The position numbers and the translations under genes are program-made. The notes beneath the pieces were generated by a model. The model made no database searches. It was not told the origin of the DNA and worked only from the letters and a program-made list of their open reading frames with translations. DNA of 64,000 nt from Clostridium_AD estertheticum_D. GTDB lineage: Bacteria > Bacillota > Clostridia > Clostridiales > Clostridiaceae. Location of the stretch: contig NZ_JAHLDM010000010.1 of assembly GCF_018861295.1 (NCBI RefSeq), positions 92,969 through 156,968 on the forward strand, read 5' to 3'. Positions 51,823 through 61,568 of the stretch are shown here, in pieces (the first letter of the stretch is position 1; each line of letters opens with the position of its first letter).

Positions 51823-53383
51823 AGTTACAAATTCTGATATGTTGAAATTAAAATTCCTATGGAAAGATGAAAATAAAATATTATGGATACAAACATTTGT
51901 GAAAATAGTTGATAAGAATAAAAAAGTAGTTCCATTTATATTGACTAAGGAACAGAAGTATTTTATTGATAATTTAGGTAGAGAGAATGTAATTTTGAAG
52001 GGAAGGCAAATAGGATTGACAACATGTACTATTGCCTTAATGATAAGAGAATGTGTTATACACCCTAATAGTAGTTGTCTGATGGTAAGTTATGACCAAA
52101 AGAGTTGTAACGACGTGTTCGACAAACTTAAAGAGCAATATAATTCATTACCATCATGGTTATCAGTAAAATTAGTGGCAAATAATAGGCAAGAATTGAA
52201 ATTAATTAATGGTAGCAAGATCACATGTGTATGTGCAGGTAATAATGACCTTGGCAGGGGTGGAAGTAAGAGTTTTGTACATTTTACAGAGTTTGCATTT
52301 GTAAAAGATGCTAGTAGACATTTAAGTTCTGTTAGAAAAACATTAACTAATAATAGTACATTAATATTAGAATCTACTGCTAATGGTATTAATTTACACC
52401 ATGATTTATTTTTCAAGGCTAAGAATAAAGAAATAAGTATGAAAGATTTCTTCTTTAGTTGGATAAATGCTAGTAGTTTATTTGCAGAAAAGTATAGACA
52501 AGCTACAGAGGAATATATGGCTATACATGATAATGTAATGTTAGATGAATCTGATTTTGATGAGGAAGAGAAGGAACTTGTAGAGTTGGGTTGCACCATT
52601 CCTCAATTAATTTGGAGAAGACGAGAAGTGGGAACAGATGGAATAGAAAAGTTTCATCAAGAGTATCCTAATACTCCTATTCAAGCATTTATACAAACTG
52701 GTTCAAGTATTTTTGATAGCAAACGTGTTAATCAAGCTATGATGGCTTTAAAATTGACTAAAGTTAAACCAATAGCTAAGGCAAATATTATATTACCAAT
52801 AGAATTAAAACTTTTATATGGTAAAGATTTATTTATATGGGAACTACCTAAGATTGGAGAAAAATACTCAATTGGCGTAGATATGAGTGAGGGGTTAAAT
52901 CAAGACTATCATGTAATTGAAGTATTTAATCAAGATATGGTTCAATGTGCAGAGTTCGCAAACAATAAAATTAAACCTTGGGAAATGGCAACAATTATTA
53001 ATTCAATTGGTCATTTTTATAATAGGGGTTTGCTATGTATAGAACGTGCTAGTGGTGGAGGAAGTGCAATCTCTAGGTTACGTAAAGAATATAAATATAT
53101 GAACATGCTTAAATATAAGACATTTGATGAATTTAATAGACCTAAACTTGAGATAGGATTTGATACTAATACTAAAACTAAAAGTGTTGTTGTTAATGAC
53201 TTCTTGGAATTATTTGATAAACATTTAATGGTAATTAATTCAGAAAGACTATTAGGAGAAATGCAAACATTTGTATCTGAAAATAATAAGATGTCTGCAA
53301 CGTCAGGAAATCATGACGACTTAATCATGAGTGTTTGCATGGCAATTCAAAGTCATAAGCAGAAGTTTCAATATAAGTGGTAA
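51815..53383 (+). CDS. terL: phage terminase large subunit
   Basis: The 522-residue motor has a Walker A-like GRQIGLTT (63-70), a Walker B strand ending FVHFTEFAF and the LILESTANG coupling segment. The RNase H-like nuclease carries GVDMSEG, then IERASGGG, and near the end NHDDLIMSVCMA with its metal-binding Asp pair. ATG 51815 overlaps the previous stop by eight bases. It packages DNA into proheads. Confidence 0.92.
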   Translation: MSKVTNSDMLKLKFLWKDENKILWIQTFVKIVDKNKKVVPFILTKEQKYFIDNLGRENVILKGRQIGLTTCTIALMIRECVIHPNSSCLMVSYDQKSCNDVFDKLKEQYNSLPSWLSVKLVANNRQELKLINGSKITCVCAGNNDLGRGGSKSFVHFTEFAFVKDASRHLSSVRKTLTNNSTLILESTANGINLHHDLFFKAKNKEISMKDFFFSWINASSLFAEKYRQATEEYMAIHDNVMLDESDFDEEEKELVELGCTIPQLIWRRREVGTDGIEKFHQEYPNTPIQAFIQTGSSIFDSKRVNQAMMALKLTKVKPIAKANIILPIELKLLYGKDLFIWELPKIGEKYSIGVDMSEGLNQDYHVIEVFNQDMVQCAEFANNKIKPWEMATIINSIGHFYNRGLLCIERASGGGSAISRLRKEYKYMNMLKYKTFDEFNRPKLEIGFDTNTKTKSVVVNDFLELFDKHLMVINSERLLGEMQTFVSENNKMSATSGNHDDLIMSVCMAIQSHKQKFQYKW

Positions 53384-53401
53384 TGGGAGGTAAATAATAA
53401 T

Positions 53402-53737
53402 ATGAAAATATATATAAATGAAGATACAGAGGAAATTTTAAATGCACTAGTAGATAGAAATATAGTATTTAATGAAAGAGGAATGGAAGTTAAGAAACAA
53501 TTTTATTATGACTATCGTATAAGAATGATTTTTTGTAGTGAATATATAGAAGTTGAATACAATGAGGAATATTTAAGATTTAGTCTAAATCGTTCAGATG
53601 AAGAAATTTTAGATAAATTAAATAATGTATTTAATGATGGAATAGATGTACATAAACAATTTTCACAATCAAGATTATGTGAATGTGCTCATGGATTAAA
53701 TGATGGGGAAATAATGATTAATTTAAAAGTTAACTAG
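53402..53737 (+). CDS. uncharacterised 111-residue phage protein
   Basis: A small acidic protein (MKIYINEDTEEILNALVDRN...) with alternating strands and helices and two cysteines in CECAHG. It lies between terminase and portal. GGGAGGT precedes the ATG. No family recognised. Confidence 0.6.
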   Translation: MKIYINEDTEEILNALVDRNIVFNERGMEVKKQFYYDYRIRMIFCSEYIEVEYNEEYLRFSLNRSDEEILDKLNNVFNDGIDVHKQFSQSRLCECAHGLNDGEIMINLKVN

Positions 53738-53775
53738 AATAATATAAAATTATGCGAAAGGAGTGAATATATTTA

Positions 53776-55170
53776 ATGGATATTAACAATTACATAGATA
53801 AAGTATATCCCAACAATAAAGAAACATGGTTTGCAGATGAAGTTGAACAAGGATTTAATGTTGCTCGATATAGCAATGTATTGGCGAATAAGGATTATTT
53901 AACTGGTTGTCATAAGATATTAAAGAAAAAAGATTTTATATATAAAAAAGCAACTTATATAACAAGAAAACTTATTATAAATGAAGCTAAGACTATATTA
54001 AATTTTCATTCAACTTATCTATTAGGTAAACCACTATCATTAGTTGGTACTGAAGCTAAAGTAACACTATATGAAAAGATATATCGTCTAGGTAATTTCA
54101 ATGATATAGATTATACAAATGCAGATAAGATGTATAAATATGGTGACAGTTATGAGTATATATATAGGGATGAGAATAAGATTATAAAAGCTAAAGTTAT
54201 AGATAGTGCTGACGGAAATCCAGTTTATTCAGAAACTAATGATTATGTTGCATTTATAGAGAGTTGGATGAGAAATAACATTACATATTATGTAGTTTAC
54301 TATGAAGATAGAGTGGAAACGTGGAATAATGAGGGTGGAAATGGATTAAATATGACAGATTCGTTTGTTAATTTAAGTGGATTACCAATACATTATCATA
54401 ATACTAATGATTCAGATGAAAATTATGGAGAAAGTCTAATTGATGTTATTAAACCTATATTAGATGAAATAGAGGACTTATTAAGTAAAATGGGTGATAG
54501 TATATATACTTTAACTTTAAATCCTTTATTGGCAACAGTAGGACAACCTTTAGATGGTGAAATGAATAGTGATGCAGTAGGATATACCTTAGCTTTAGAA
54601 GCTGGGTGTAGTGCTAGTTATCTTAATGCTCAAATGGATTATAGTACAATTAAATTATACTTAGATACATTAGGTCAGAAGTTAAATATGGTATCACATA
54701 TGCCATCAATAGTTAGTGGAGGTAACATAGCAAATGTTAGTGAGGTTAGCTTAAAGCTACTTTATCAACTTGCCGACGTTCTCGCAATGTTGAGTGAAAA
54801 AAGTGTCACTAAGGGATTAAAAAAGAGATTTGAAATTTTCGATAAACTATTAGCTAAAGATAATATTAAATTCACAGATGATGAATATGTGGGAGTATCA
54901 TTTAATTATAGTAGACCACAAAATATGACAGAGTTATTAGATAATCTTGTTAAACAATTTGGAATGGATTCTATTTCTAAGAGAACTATTATAGAGAAAA
55001 GTCCCCTAACAGGAGATGTGCAACAAGAACTCGATAGACTTAAAGAAGAACAAGAAGATGATTCTCTTAACTTAGATAAAGTAGATATTACTGATATTGA
55101 TAATGTAGATAATTCTCAGTCTTCAGATGTGAATGATGAGGTGGATACAAATGCCACAACTATTAAATAA
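53776..55170 (+). CDS. phage portal protein (SPP1 gp6-like)
   Basis: The 464-residue protein has the portal succession: an N-terminal wing, LNFHSTYLLGKPLSLVG, the long helical stem (VIKPILDEIEDLLSKMGDS), a LAMLSEKSVTKGLKKR helix and an acidic tail. It forms the dodecameric DNA gate at the prohead vertex. It overlaps the minor head gene. Confidence 0.88.
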   Translation: MDINNYIDKVYPNNKETWFADEVEQGFNVARYSNVLANKDYLTGCHKILKKKDFIYKKATYITRKLIINEAKTILNFHSTYLLGKPLSLVGTEAKVTLYEKIYRLGNFNDIDYTNADKMYKYGDSYEYIYRDENKIIKAKVIDSADGNPVYSETNDYVAFIESWMRNNITYYVVYYEDRVETWNNEGGNGLNMTDSFVNLSGLPIHYHNTNDSDENYGESLIDVIKPILDEIEDLLSKMGDSIYTLTLNPLLATVGQPLDGEMNSDAVGYTLALEAGCSASYLNAQMDYSTIKLYLDTLGQKLNMVSHMPSIVSGGNIANVSEVSLKLLYQLADVLAMLSEKSVTKGLKKRFEIFDKLLAKDNIKFTDDEYVGVSFNYSRPQNMTELLDNLVKQFGMDSISKRTIIEKSPLTGDVQQELDRLKEEQEDDSLNLDKVDITDIDNVDNSQSSDVNDEVDTNATTIK

Positions 55171-55957
55171 AGAGGATAATGACAAGAAAGATAAGGAATT
55201 GGTGGCTCTATTTCTTATTATGTTATCTTATAAAAATAGTAAAGATTTCAAGAAATTAATGATACAATATAGAAATAATAGAGATATATTAAAGGATAGT
55301 ATAGGTAAGATATATATAAAGTATATGAAGGATAATAAACTTAGTATTACCAATAAGAATATAACTAAAGAGTTGAGATTACTTGATAAGGATATAGATA
55401 AAATTGGTAGTGATCTAACTAAACAAGAGAATATTATCTTGGGTACTCTATTATATAAAACTTATACAGATACTTATAATAAGAGTATATCTATTATTTC
55501 TAAATATAAAGTTATTGATAGAAATAGTATTAGTAAACTTATTGATAAGAGTATATTGAGTATTGTAAATGTTAAGATAAATGGTAAAACTAATGTAATG
55601 AGAAATGCAGATAATAAAGCAATGTTTATTAATAATGTTAAGAAGAATATCAAGAAGGAATTAAAGTTAGGAAGTTCTATTGAGGTTATTAATAAGAGCA
55701 TAGATAAAGTATTCCAGAAAAAAGGAATAGATATTACAGATAGATTAATTGATAATGAGATTAGTCGTATGTATAACGTTGCTCTTATAGATGGATATAG
55801 AGAGGTAGGTATTCAGAGAGTAATATATTGTTCTGTACTCGAAGTAGGTACGTGTAGTGACTGTGCTAACTCGGATGGTGAGGTATTTGATATAGATGAT
55901 TGTATAAGTTTACCAAGGCATGTGAAATGTAATTGCTATTATAATCCTGAGATATAA
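55151..55957 (+). CDS. minor head / head morphogenesis protein (SPP1 gp7, Mu F family)
   Basis: The 268-residue protein is lysine-rich and helical, and closes with the family motif: GTCSDCANSDGEVFDID followed by LPRHVKCNCYY, a probable metal-binding finger. ATG 55151 with GAGGTGG is chosen over the frame opening at 55133. It follows the portal as usual and travels with it into the prohead. Confidence 0.88.
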   Translation: MPQLLNKEDNDKKDKELVALFLIMLSYKNSKDFKKLMIQYRNNRDILKDSIGKIYIKYMKDNKLSITNKNITKELRLLDKDIDKIGSDLTKQENIILGTLLYKTYTDTYNKSISIISKYKVIDRNSISKLIDKSILSIVNVKINGKTNVMRNADNKAMFINNVKKNIKKELKLGSSIEVINKSIDKVFQKKGIDITDRLIDNEISRMYNVALIDGYREVGIQRVIYCSVLEVGTCSDCANSDGEVFDIDDCISLPRHVKCNCYYNPEI

Positions 55958-56810
55958 GACAATAAGATAGTAGTATATAGGTAGATGTATATAGATATAT
56001 AGATAGACATATGTATGTAGTAATGTATCATATATAATGTAGTTAATATTAGTGTGGATAAATAAGTATGTACTGAGATTATATTGAGTGATATGTGTAT
56101 GACAATATGGTAACATAATGATACGTAATGTGAGTATGATATGAGTGTTAAGTGTTGATATATGTAGGGTATATGATAGTATATGTTAATGGATAATAGT
56201 TATTAGTTAATACAATGTAATAGGGTAACTATGATAGGTGGATAATATGAGTATATTGTTCTATATATTAGCACCGATTATTCAAACAAACAACAACTCT
56301 ATCTATTCCATTAAATGTATTGTCTAATCATGTCTAATCATGTAGGTATATGTCTAATGATATAGGGTGTGTGTATACTACACGTACCATACTATGTCTA
56401 TGCTATATAGGTGTATGTGTTGGTATGACTCATGTATAGTGTATGTAGGTATATCTTATATGTACTCTGTGTGCCAGTGTCCACAAGGTAGGTAGTGTAT
56501 AGGTATATCATATAGGTATAGTATGTACTATGTATAAATACGTATTTACATATCTTATATATACATTGGGTCAATGGAACACAACTAGGCATATAGGCAC
56601 ATGATATAAGACTGATTAAAAGTAAAATTTTATAGTATCTTTACAATCTGAATCTAACAGAACTATGAAGAGTTAGATTGGGCATATGTTGATAGATAAG
56701 GCTATGACTATGCTCACGTACTATATTAAATATATTTTTAAATAGTGTTGCATTTCAATCTAACATAAACTATAATAATAGTATAATATGTTATATAAGG
56801 AGGTGCAACA
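55958..56810. other. 853-base gene-free, cytosine-poor repetitive region before the second recombinase
   Basis: From 55958 to about 56260 the plus strand is nearly free of C (about eleven in 290 bases) and consists of short GTATAT/TAGATA words. TGTCTAATCA is tandem at 56321-56340, with a third near copy at 56351. From 56390 to 56540 there are many GTATAGGTATA words. No frame on either strand looks coding. It interrupts the head gene cluster. Confidence 0.6.
56651..56764. repeat. AATCTAAC sites upstream of the second recombinase, candidate recombination or binding site
   Basis: AATCTAAC (56651-56658) faces GTTAGATT (56672-56679) across 13 bases, and a third AATCTAAC lies at 56757-56764, next to the gene's promoter region. 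Inverted 8-bp arms close to a tyrosine recombinase gene suggest its core site or an operator. Confidence 0.4.
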
Positions 56811-57386
56811 ATGATTGAAGTAAATGCTATACGAGAAAAGAAACAAATAGAGGGAATGAAGAGAATACTAAAGGCTAATAACATGAGAGATTATTTATTA
56901 TTCGTTATTGGTATAAATGTAGGATTACGAGTATCAGACTTATTAGGACTTAGAATATCAGATGTAATTACTATTAATGGAAAGGTTAAGCCTGAAGTAA
57001 CTGTACATGAAGGTAAAACTAAGAAAGCTAGGACATTTACAATTAATAAATCTGCATCAAATGGAATCAAAGAATACTTATCTTCATTAGATAATAAGTA
57101 TGGGATGGATTGGTTTCTATTTAGAAGTAGAAAAGGCAATAATAAGCCTATCAGTAGAGTTCAAGCATGGCAAGTATTATCAGATGGTGCAAAATTAATA
57201 GGTATTACAGAGACTATAGGCACTCATACATTACGTAAAACATTTGGTTACTGGGCATATAAGCAAGGTATTGATATTACAGTGCTACAAGATATATTCA
57301 ATCACTCAACACCTAAGATTACATTGAGGTATATTGGTATAGCTAAAGAAGATAGAGTGAATGTATATAATAACTTGAATCTATAA
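56811..57386 (+). CDS. short tyrosine recombinase inside the head cluster
   Basis: The 191-residue protein is a bare catalytic domain with R40 (GLRVSDLL), K69, H139-x-x-R142 (THTLRKTF), H165 (NHSTPKI) and Y174, and has almost no core-binding domain. Such short recombinases act in inversion or resolution rather than ordinary phage integration. AGGAGGTGC precedes the ATG. Surrounded by repeat-rich DNA, it is an insertion in the structural module. Confidence 0.88.
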   Translation: MIEVNAIREKKQIEGMKRILKANNMRDYLLFVIGINVGLRVSDLLGLRISDVITINGKVKPEVTVHEGKTKKARTFTINKSASNGIKEYLSSLDNKYGMDWFLFRSRKGNNKPISRVQAWQVLSDGAKLIGITETIGTHTLRKTFGYWAYKQGIDITVLQDIFNHSTPKITLRYIGIAKEDRVNVYNNLNL

Positions 57387-57949
57387 TAGTATAGCAACAA
57401 CGAGCATGTGCCATAGGTATGTGCTTATATTGCGTGGTTAATTAATCATACTGTATAAATGTTATAAGAATAGATTTAATTATATCAAAGATACATTAGA
57501 AATCATATCAAATCAATCACAAGGAACGACAAAATAATATACGATTACCCCTCTTCTCTTTTATACGTCTTAGTTAATGTAATTTTTACCCACAGTAAAT
57601 TTTAACTTTGGCTATATTCCTACGTTTGCACACAATGAGCCAACTATATTTCATATTCCTACGTTCCATATCCCCATATCCCCATATCAACTATTCTTAA
57701 TTAAGGACAACGTTGACCGTATCATATCATAATTACCAATCATATCTATATATATCTATCAGTCGTTACACTAACCGTTTGGTTATTCCCAATCGCTCAT
57801 AATGGCTATATTACTACGCTTCAACCATATTATAATTATATTCATAGTATATTTATAACACATTATCAAACTGAATACATATGAGGTATCGACTTATATT
57901 CATAACAAATTAATAAAATAAATATACATAATAGGAGGGTTTAATTAAA
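57387..57949. other. 563-base gene-free region after the second recombinase, with a repeated TATTCCTACGTT motif
   Basis: A 10-bp hairpin (57395-57421) follows the recombinase stop. CTATATTCCTACGTT (57612-57626), CATATTCCTACGTT (57652-57665) and CTATATTACTACGCTT (57806-57821) are three related copies, and CCCATATC is tandemly repeated at 57672-57688. No coding frame. Possible recombinase or promoter sites. Confidence 0.5.
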
Positions 57950-58474
57950 ATGAAAATAGCAAAATTAACAAAAATACAATTTGAAATATTAACAAAGGTA
58001 TGCACAAATCAAGAAATACTAAGGTTAGTAATATATAATACTAGAAGTCCATTACAGGACACATATAAATGGCAGAGTGGAGATATTAACGTTCAACCTG
58101 ACATAGAAGATAATATTTATAATGAAAATAAGAGAGTATATTTATATAATAATGGTGATGAATTTCACGATAATCTTGATTCTACAATTGTAATACGTAG
58201 AGAAAATTGTACTTTAATAGAAGAACAAACTGGCTCTATAAAAATAGATATAATATGCCCTATAGATTATTCTATACTTGATGATGCTTTAACTCAAACT
58301 CAACTTAATAGAGAGTGTGAAATAGCTGATAGAATTATTGCTATAGCAAATACTGTAAATGGAGTGGTTGTTACAAATTCACATGAAAGTGTTTCTGTTG
58401 TACATAAACAATATAATGTACTAACACTTGATCTATTATATACAGATAATTTACAAACAGTACCATTAGCCTAA
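57950..58474 (+). CDS. putative virion connector-region protein
   Basis: The 174-residue protein shows mixed strands (IVIRRENCTLIEEQ, IKIDIICPIDYSILDD) and lies at the head of the block before the scaffold. No family is recognised; a minor capsid or head-tail connection role is inferred from location. Confidence 0.5.
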   Translation: MKIAKLTKIQFEILTKVCTNQEILRLVIYNTRSPLQDTYKWQSGDINVQPDIEDNIYNENKRVYLYNNGDEFHDNLDSTIVIRRENCTLIEEQTGSIKIDIICPIDYSILDDALTQTQLNRECEIADRIIAIANTVNGVVVTNSHESVSVVHKQYNVLTLDLLYTDNLQTVPLA

Positions 58475-58508
58475 CATAATATAAAATTTACAATAAGGAG
58501 TTGAAACT

Positions 58509-58859
58509 ATGACAGTATTAGAACGATTCAAATTAGAGTTATCTAATAAAGATTATTATACAGATATTGAATATACAGTATTCTTAACTGAAAACTCATT
58601 AATAGCAGATGCTACATATGATAAGACTACTATGCAACGTAATTTACTATTATCCGTAGTAGATACATTTGAGACATTAGGTAATGATGTTGATTGTATG
58701 AGAAAAATAGATGTAACTGGAATATCTAGTACAGATGTTGCTATTGCATGGATAAGACAACGTATTGAAGATGCTAAAGTTAGAATATCAACTATTCAAA
58801 TTGAAGGTTCTGAAGAATTTAGTAATGTTCATATGATGTTTACTAGAGATAGGAGATAA
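58509..58859 (+). CDS. putative head-tail connector-like protein
   Basis: The 116-residue helical protein (TVLERFKLELSNKDYYTD..., later LLLSVVDTFETLGND) resembles short helical adaptors that bind below the portal. Assignment rests on length, helix content and neighbours only. AAGGAG precedes the ATG. Confidence 0.5.
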   Translation: MTVLERFKLELSNKDYYTDIEYTVFLTENSLIADATYDKTTMQRNLLLSVVDTFETLGNDVDCMRKIDVTGISSTDVAIAWIRQRIEDAKVRISTIQIEGSEEFSNVHMMFTRDRR

Positions 58860-58919
58860 TAGCCGAACGGCGATTGAGTGATTAAAATAATATTAAGGAG
58901 AGAGAGGTGATATAGATAT

Positions 58920-60656
58920 ATGAATGATGGAGTAAAAAATGCTTATAATAATTTCAAGAAAAAATATGGAGTAGATGTTATAAAAAGAAATTTACCTTAT
59001 AAGGCTATTTTGGTAGATGATACTAGTAATAACTTTATTAAGAATATACAAATGGAACAAAGTGTTATGAAATTTGGTGATTATATAGATTACTATGATG
59101 AATCTGCTAATAGATTAGATACTTATATTGTACATAGTAAAGTATTATCTAAGTTGTATTATGATGAATCTGAAATAAGACAATGTACTGAAGAACTTAG
59201 ATATAATGCTACAATAGATGGAGTTCTTGGAGTAGTTCGTATTCCTACTATTGTATTTAACGGTACAATTAACGTAACAAATGGTACATATTTTGATACT
59301 CTTGATAATACTATTACGTGTGAAGTGGGAGCTAGTAAAATAAATGAAATTACACCTATTATGTCCGTTACAAAACCTTTTAGATTTATTTTAAATCATC
59401 AATATTGGAAAGTACAAGGTGCTGAGGGTTCTACAAACTTTGTTAATGGTCAAGGTACTATATTTATTAAACTAATATCAGCAAATGATGGTTCTTCTGT
59501 CGATGATAAAGTAAATCAAGTAGCATATAATGAAACTGTTCCAATTGTCACGACAAATTATGAATATACTCTTACTTCAGATAAGAAAGATATAAGTTTA
59601 GAGAATACTAGAAATTATCAAACTAACATAGTTTGTACTAGAGATAATCTTATACAATCTAATCCAGTATTAAGTATTGTGGTAGGAGATTCTAGTATAT
59701 GTACTATGTCTTCAGATGGAGAAATAACAGGCTTATCCGTAGGCTCTACAGTAATCGTAATTACATATTATGATAAATCTATTACATTAAATGTAACTAT
59801 ATCTGCAAAAGTAGAAATATATACACTTACTGGAAATAGTTCTATGAATGATTCTATACAAAATACATATAAGATTATTGATGAGAGTGGAGTAGATAGT
59901 ACATTAGATTATACATTTACAATAAGTGATGAAAGTTTGGCTCAAATAGTATCTACAACAAATAGTAGTGTTATTTTAGTTGGTAAAAATATTGAGGGTA
60001 ATATAGTATTAACAGTAACTAATAAACTTACTGGTCAAGTATATACTCAATCTATTCAAACTCATTATAATGCTCATACTTATACTATTGATGCAATTGA
60101 TCCTACTTCAAATATAACAGTAAATACTACTTATTCAATAGTAGCAAATTGTACAGAGGATGGAGTTGCTAGTACACCTAGTACATTAACTTATTCAAGT
60201 TCTGATACAAGTGTTGCTATAGTTTCAAATGGAGTAGTAACAGGATTATCAGTAGGGAATGCAATTATTACATGTAATTATATGAATGTAAGCGATACTA
60301 TAACAGTTAATATTATTGCAGAAGTATTAGAAAAATCATACAAAATAGTTACTTCTACAACTCAAACGGATGTAGACACAGTGAGTCTTGGCTATGTAAG
60401 AACACAAAAAATTGTTAATAGTGATTTAACTGTTATTACGACAGGAGAGGTATTTACCTTTACCCTTGAGCAAAGCTCAAAAAATCCTAGTATTACTCCG
60501 TCTCAATTAATTGTTTTAATCGACAATGTTCTACCAACGTCATGTCGTCTCAATCCAAATACAAAGAATGTAATTGGATATTTTTGGCTTGTGGCAGAAA
60601 CAAATGGGATAATATCTCGTAGAGAATTGAGAGTTAAATATTTAAGTGGAAATTAA
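58920..60656 (+). CDS. virion protein with bacterial Ig-like (Big_2) domains
   Basis: The 578-residue protein has an N-terminal structural part (about 1-190), at least two Big_2-type repeats with the closing signature GEITGLSVGSTVIVITY and GVVTGLSVGNAIITCNY, an intervening Ig-like unit and a short C-terminal domain. Phage Ig-like domains decorate capsids or tails and bind carbohydrates. Its place before the scaffold suggests a head or connector decoration. Confidence 0.72.
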   Translation: MNDGVKNAYNNFKKKYGVDVIKRNLPYKAILVDDTSNNFIKNIQMEQSVMKFGDYIDYYDESANRLDTYIVHSKVLSKLYYDESEIRQCTEELRYNATIDGVLGVVRIPTIVFNGTINVTNGTYFDTLDNTITCEVGASKINEITPIMSVTKPFRFILNHQYWKVQGAEGSTNFVNGQGTIFIKLISANDGSSVDDKVNQVAYNETVPIVTTNYEYTLTSDKKDISLENTRNYQTNIVCTRDNLIQSNPVLSIVVGDSSICTMSSDGEITGLSVGSTVIVITYYDKSITLNVTISAKVEIYTLTGNSSMNDSIQNTYKIIDESGVDSTLDYTFTISDESLAQIVSTTNSSVILVGKNIEGNIVLTVTNKLTGQVYTQSIQTHYNAHTYTIDAIDPTSNITVNTTYSIVANCTEDGVASTPSTLTYSSSDTSVAIVSNGVVTGLSVGNAIITCNYMNVSDTITVNIIAEVLEKSYKIVTSTTQTDVDTVSLGYVRTQKIVNSDLTVITTGEVFTFTLEQSSKNPSITPSQLIVLIDNVLPTSCRLNPNTKNVIGYFWLVAETNGIISRRELRVKYLSGN

Positions 60657-60668
60657 ATAAGCAATAAT

Positions 60669-60731
60669 ACTACGTGTTTTTAGAGCCTATGTATGAATAT
60701 ATGCGTATTTAGGTTTTATAAAACACGTAGT
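60669..60731 (+). terminator. long hairpin, probable terminator, after the Ig-like gene
   Basis: ACTACGTGTTTT (60669-60680) is the perfect inverse of AAAACACGTAGT (60720-60731), with a 39-base partly structured loop. Only TTATT follows, so it may instead be a processing site. Confidence 0.5.
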
Positions 60732-60861
60732 TATTAATTGTGTTCAAGAAATAAGACAATATAAAAATATAAAAAATATGATACAAAATAAAATTGAGGG
60801 TTTTATGATAGTAACTTTACATAAGGGATTATTATAGGGAACTCAGAAGGAGTTATTAATT

Positions 60862-61419
60862 ATGGAATTTACAACAGAACAACAAGCAGAAGTAACAAGA
60901 TTAGTAAATGAAGCTACAAACACAACTAAGGAATCTTATAAAGAGTTTATGTCTAAAGAGGACTCTACTAAGTTTACACAATCTGAAACCGATAAGATTA
61001 GAACTGAATATTCAAAACAGATTAAGGGGTTTGAGGATAAAATTGCAGAGTTGAGTCCAATAGCTAAAACTGATTCTGAAAAAGCTATAGATGCAAGATT
61101 ATCAGCAGTAGAGGAAAGAGAAAACTTGGCTACATCTAAAGAAAAACTACTAAATACGTCAGATATGTTGAAAAAACAGGGTTTACCAACTGAATTAGCT
61201 AAATATTTACAGACAGTTAAGGCAGAAGACGTAGAAACTGAAATTACATCATTAAAGGCAGTATTTGAAGCTTTAAAAGTAGATAACGGATATAAGCCTA
61301 CTAATCACAAAACTAACAATGAATCTATGACTAAAGATCAATTTAAGAAATTAAACTATGTAGAGAGGTCAGCTTTATTTACAAGTAATCCTACACTGTA
61401 CAGTAAATTATCAAAATAA
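60862..61419 (+). CDS. putative capsid scaffolding protein
   Basis: The 185-residue charged helical protein, rich in Glu and Lys, has a coiled coil (about 45-95) and an end segment like those of DUF4355-type scaffolds. It lies directly before the major capsid gene, the normal position. AAGGAG precedes the ATG. Confidence 0.75.
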   Translation: MEFTTEQQAEVTRLVNEATNTTKESYKEFMSKEDSTKFTQSETDKIRTEYSKQIKGFEDKIAELSPIAKTDSEKAIDARLSAVEERENLATSKEKLLNTSDMLKKQGLPTELAKYLQTVKAEDVETEITSLKAVFEALKVDNGYKPTNHKTNNESMTKDQFKKLNYVERSALFTSNPTLYSKLSK

Positions 61420-61440
61420 CATAATATAAAATGATAGATT

Positions 61441-61472
61441 AAGCACTTTGGGAAATCTCAAGGTGCTTTTTA
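61441..61472 (+). terminator. terminator or attenuator between scaffold and capsid genes
   Basis: AAGCACTTTG and CAAGGTGCTT form a 10-bp stem, with TTTTTAT following. Partial read-through would adjust the ratio of scaffold to capsid. Confidence 0.7.
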
Positions 61473-61568
61473 TATAAAAAGAAAATAAAGTAATACAAAT
61501 TATTAACAATATTAATTGTAATTGATGGAGATGCAAAATGGCATCCGTCACGAAAAGGAGTAATATAT

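Noticed and set aside
55910..56592. Tyrosine- and isoleucine-rich minus-strand frames in the gene-free region
   Set aside because: They arise from the cytosine-poor repetitive sequence; composition is not protein-like and no ribosome binding sites are present.
53738..61431. ATAATATAAAAT recurring just after stop codons (about 53739, 58475, 61420) as a possible late promoter of the phage polymerase
   Set aside because: Very similar AT-rich words occur after host genes (for example near 27500), so in this base composition the pattern is not specific enough. A motif statistic over the full prophage would decide.
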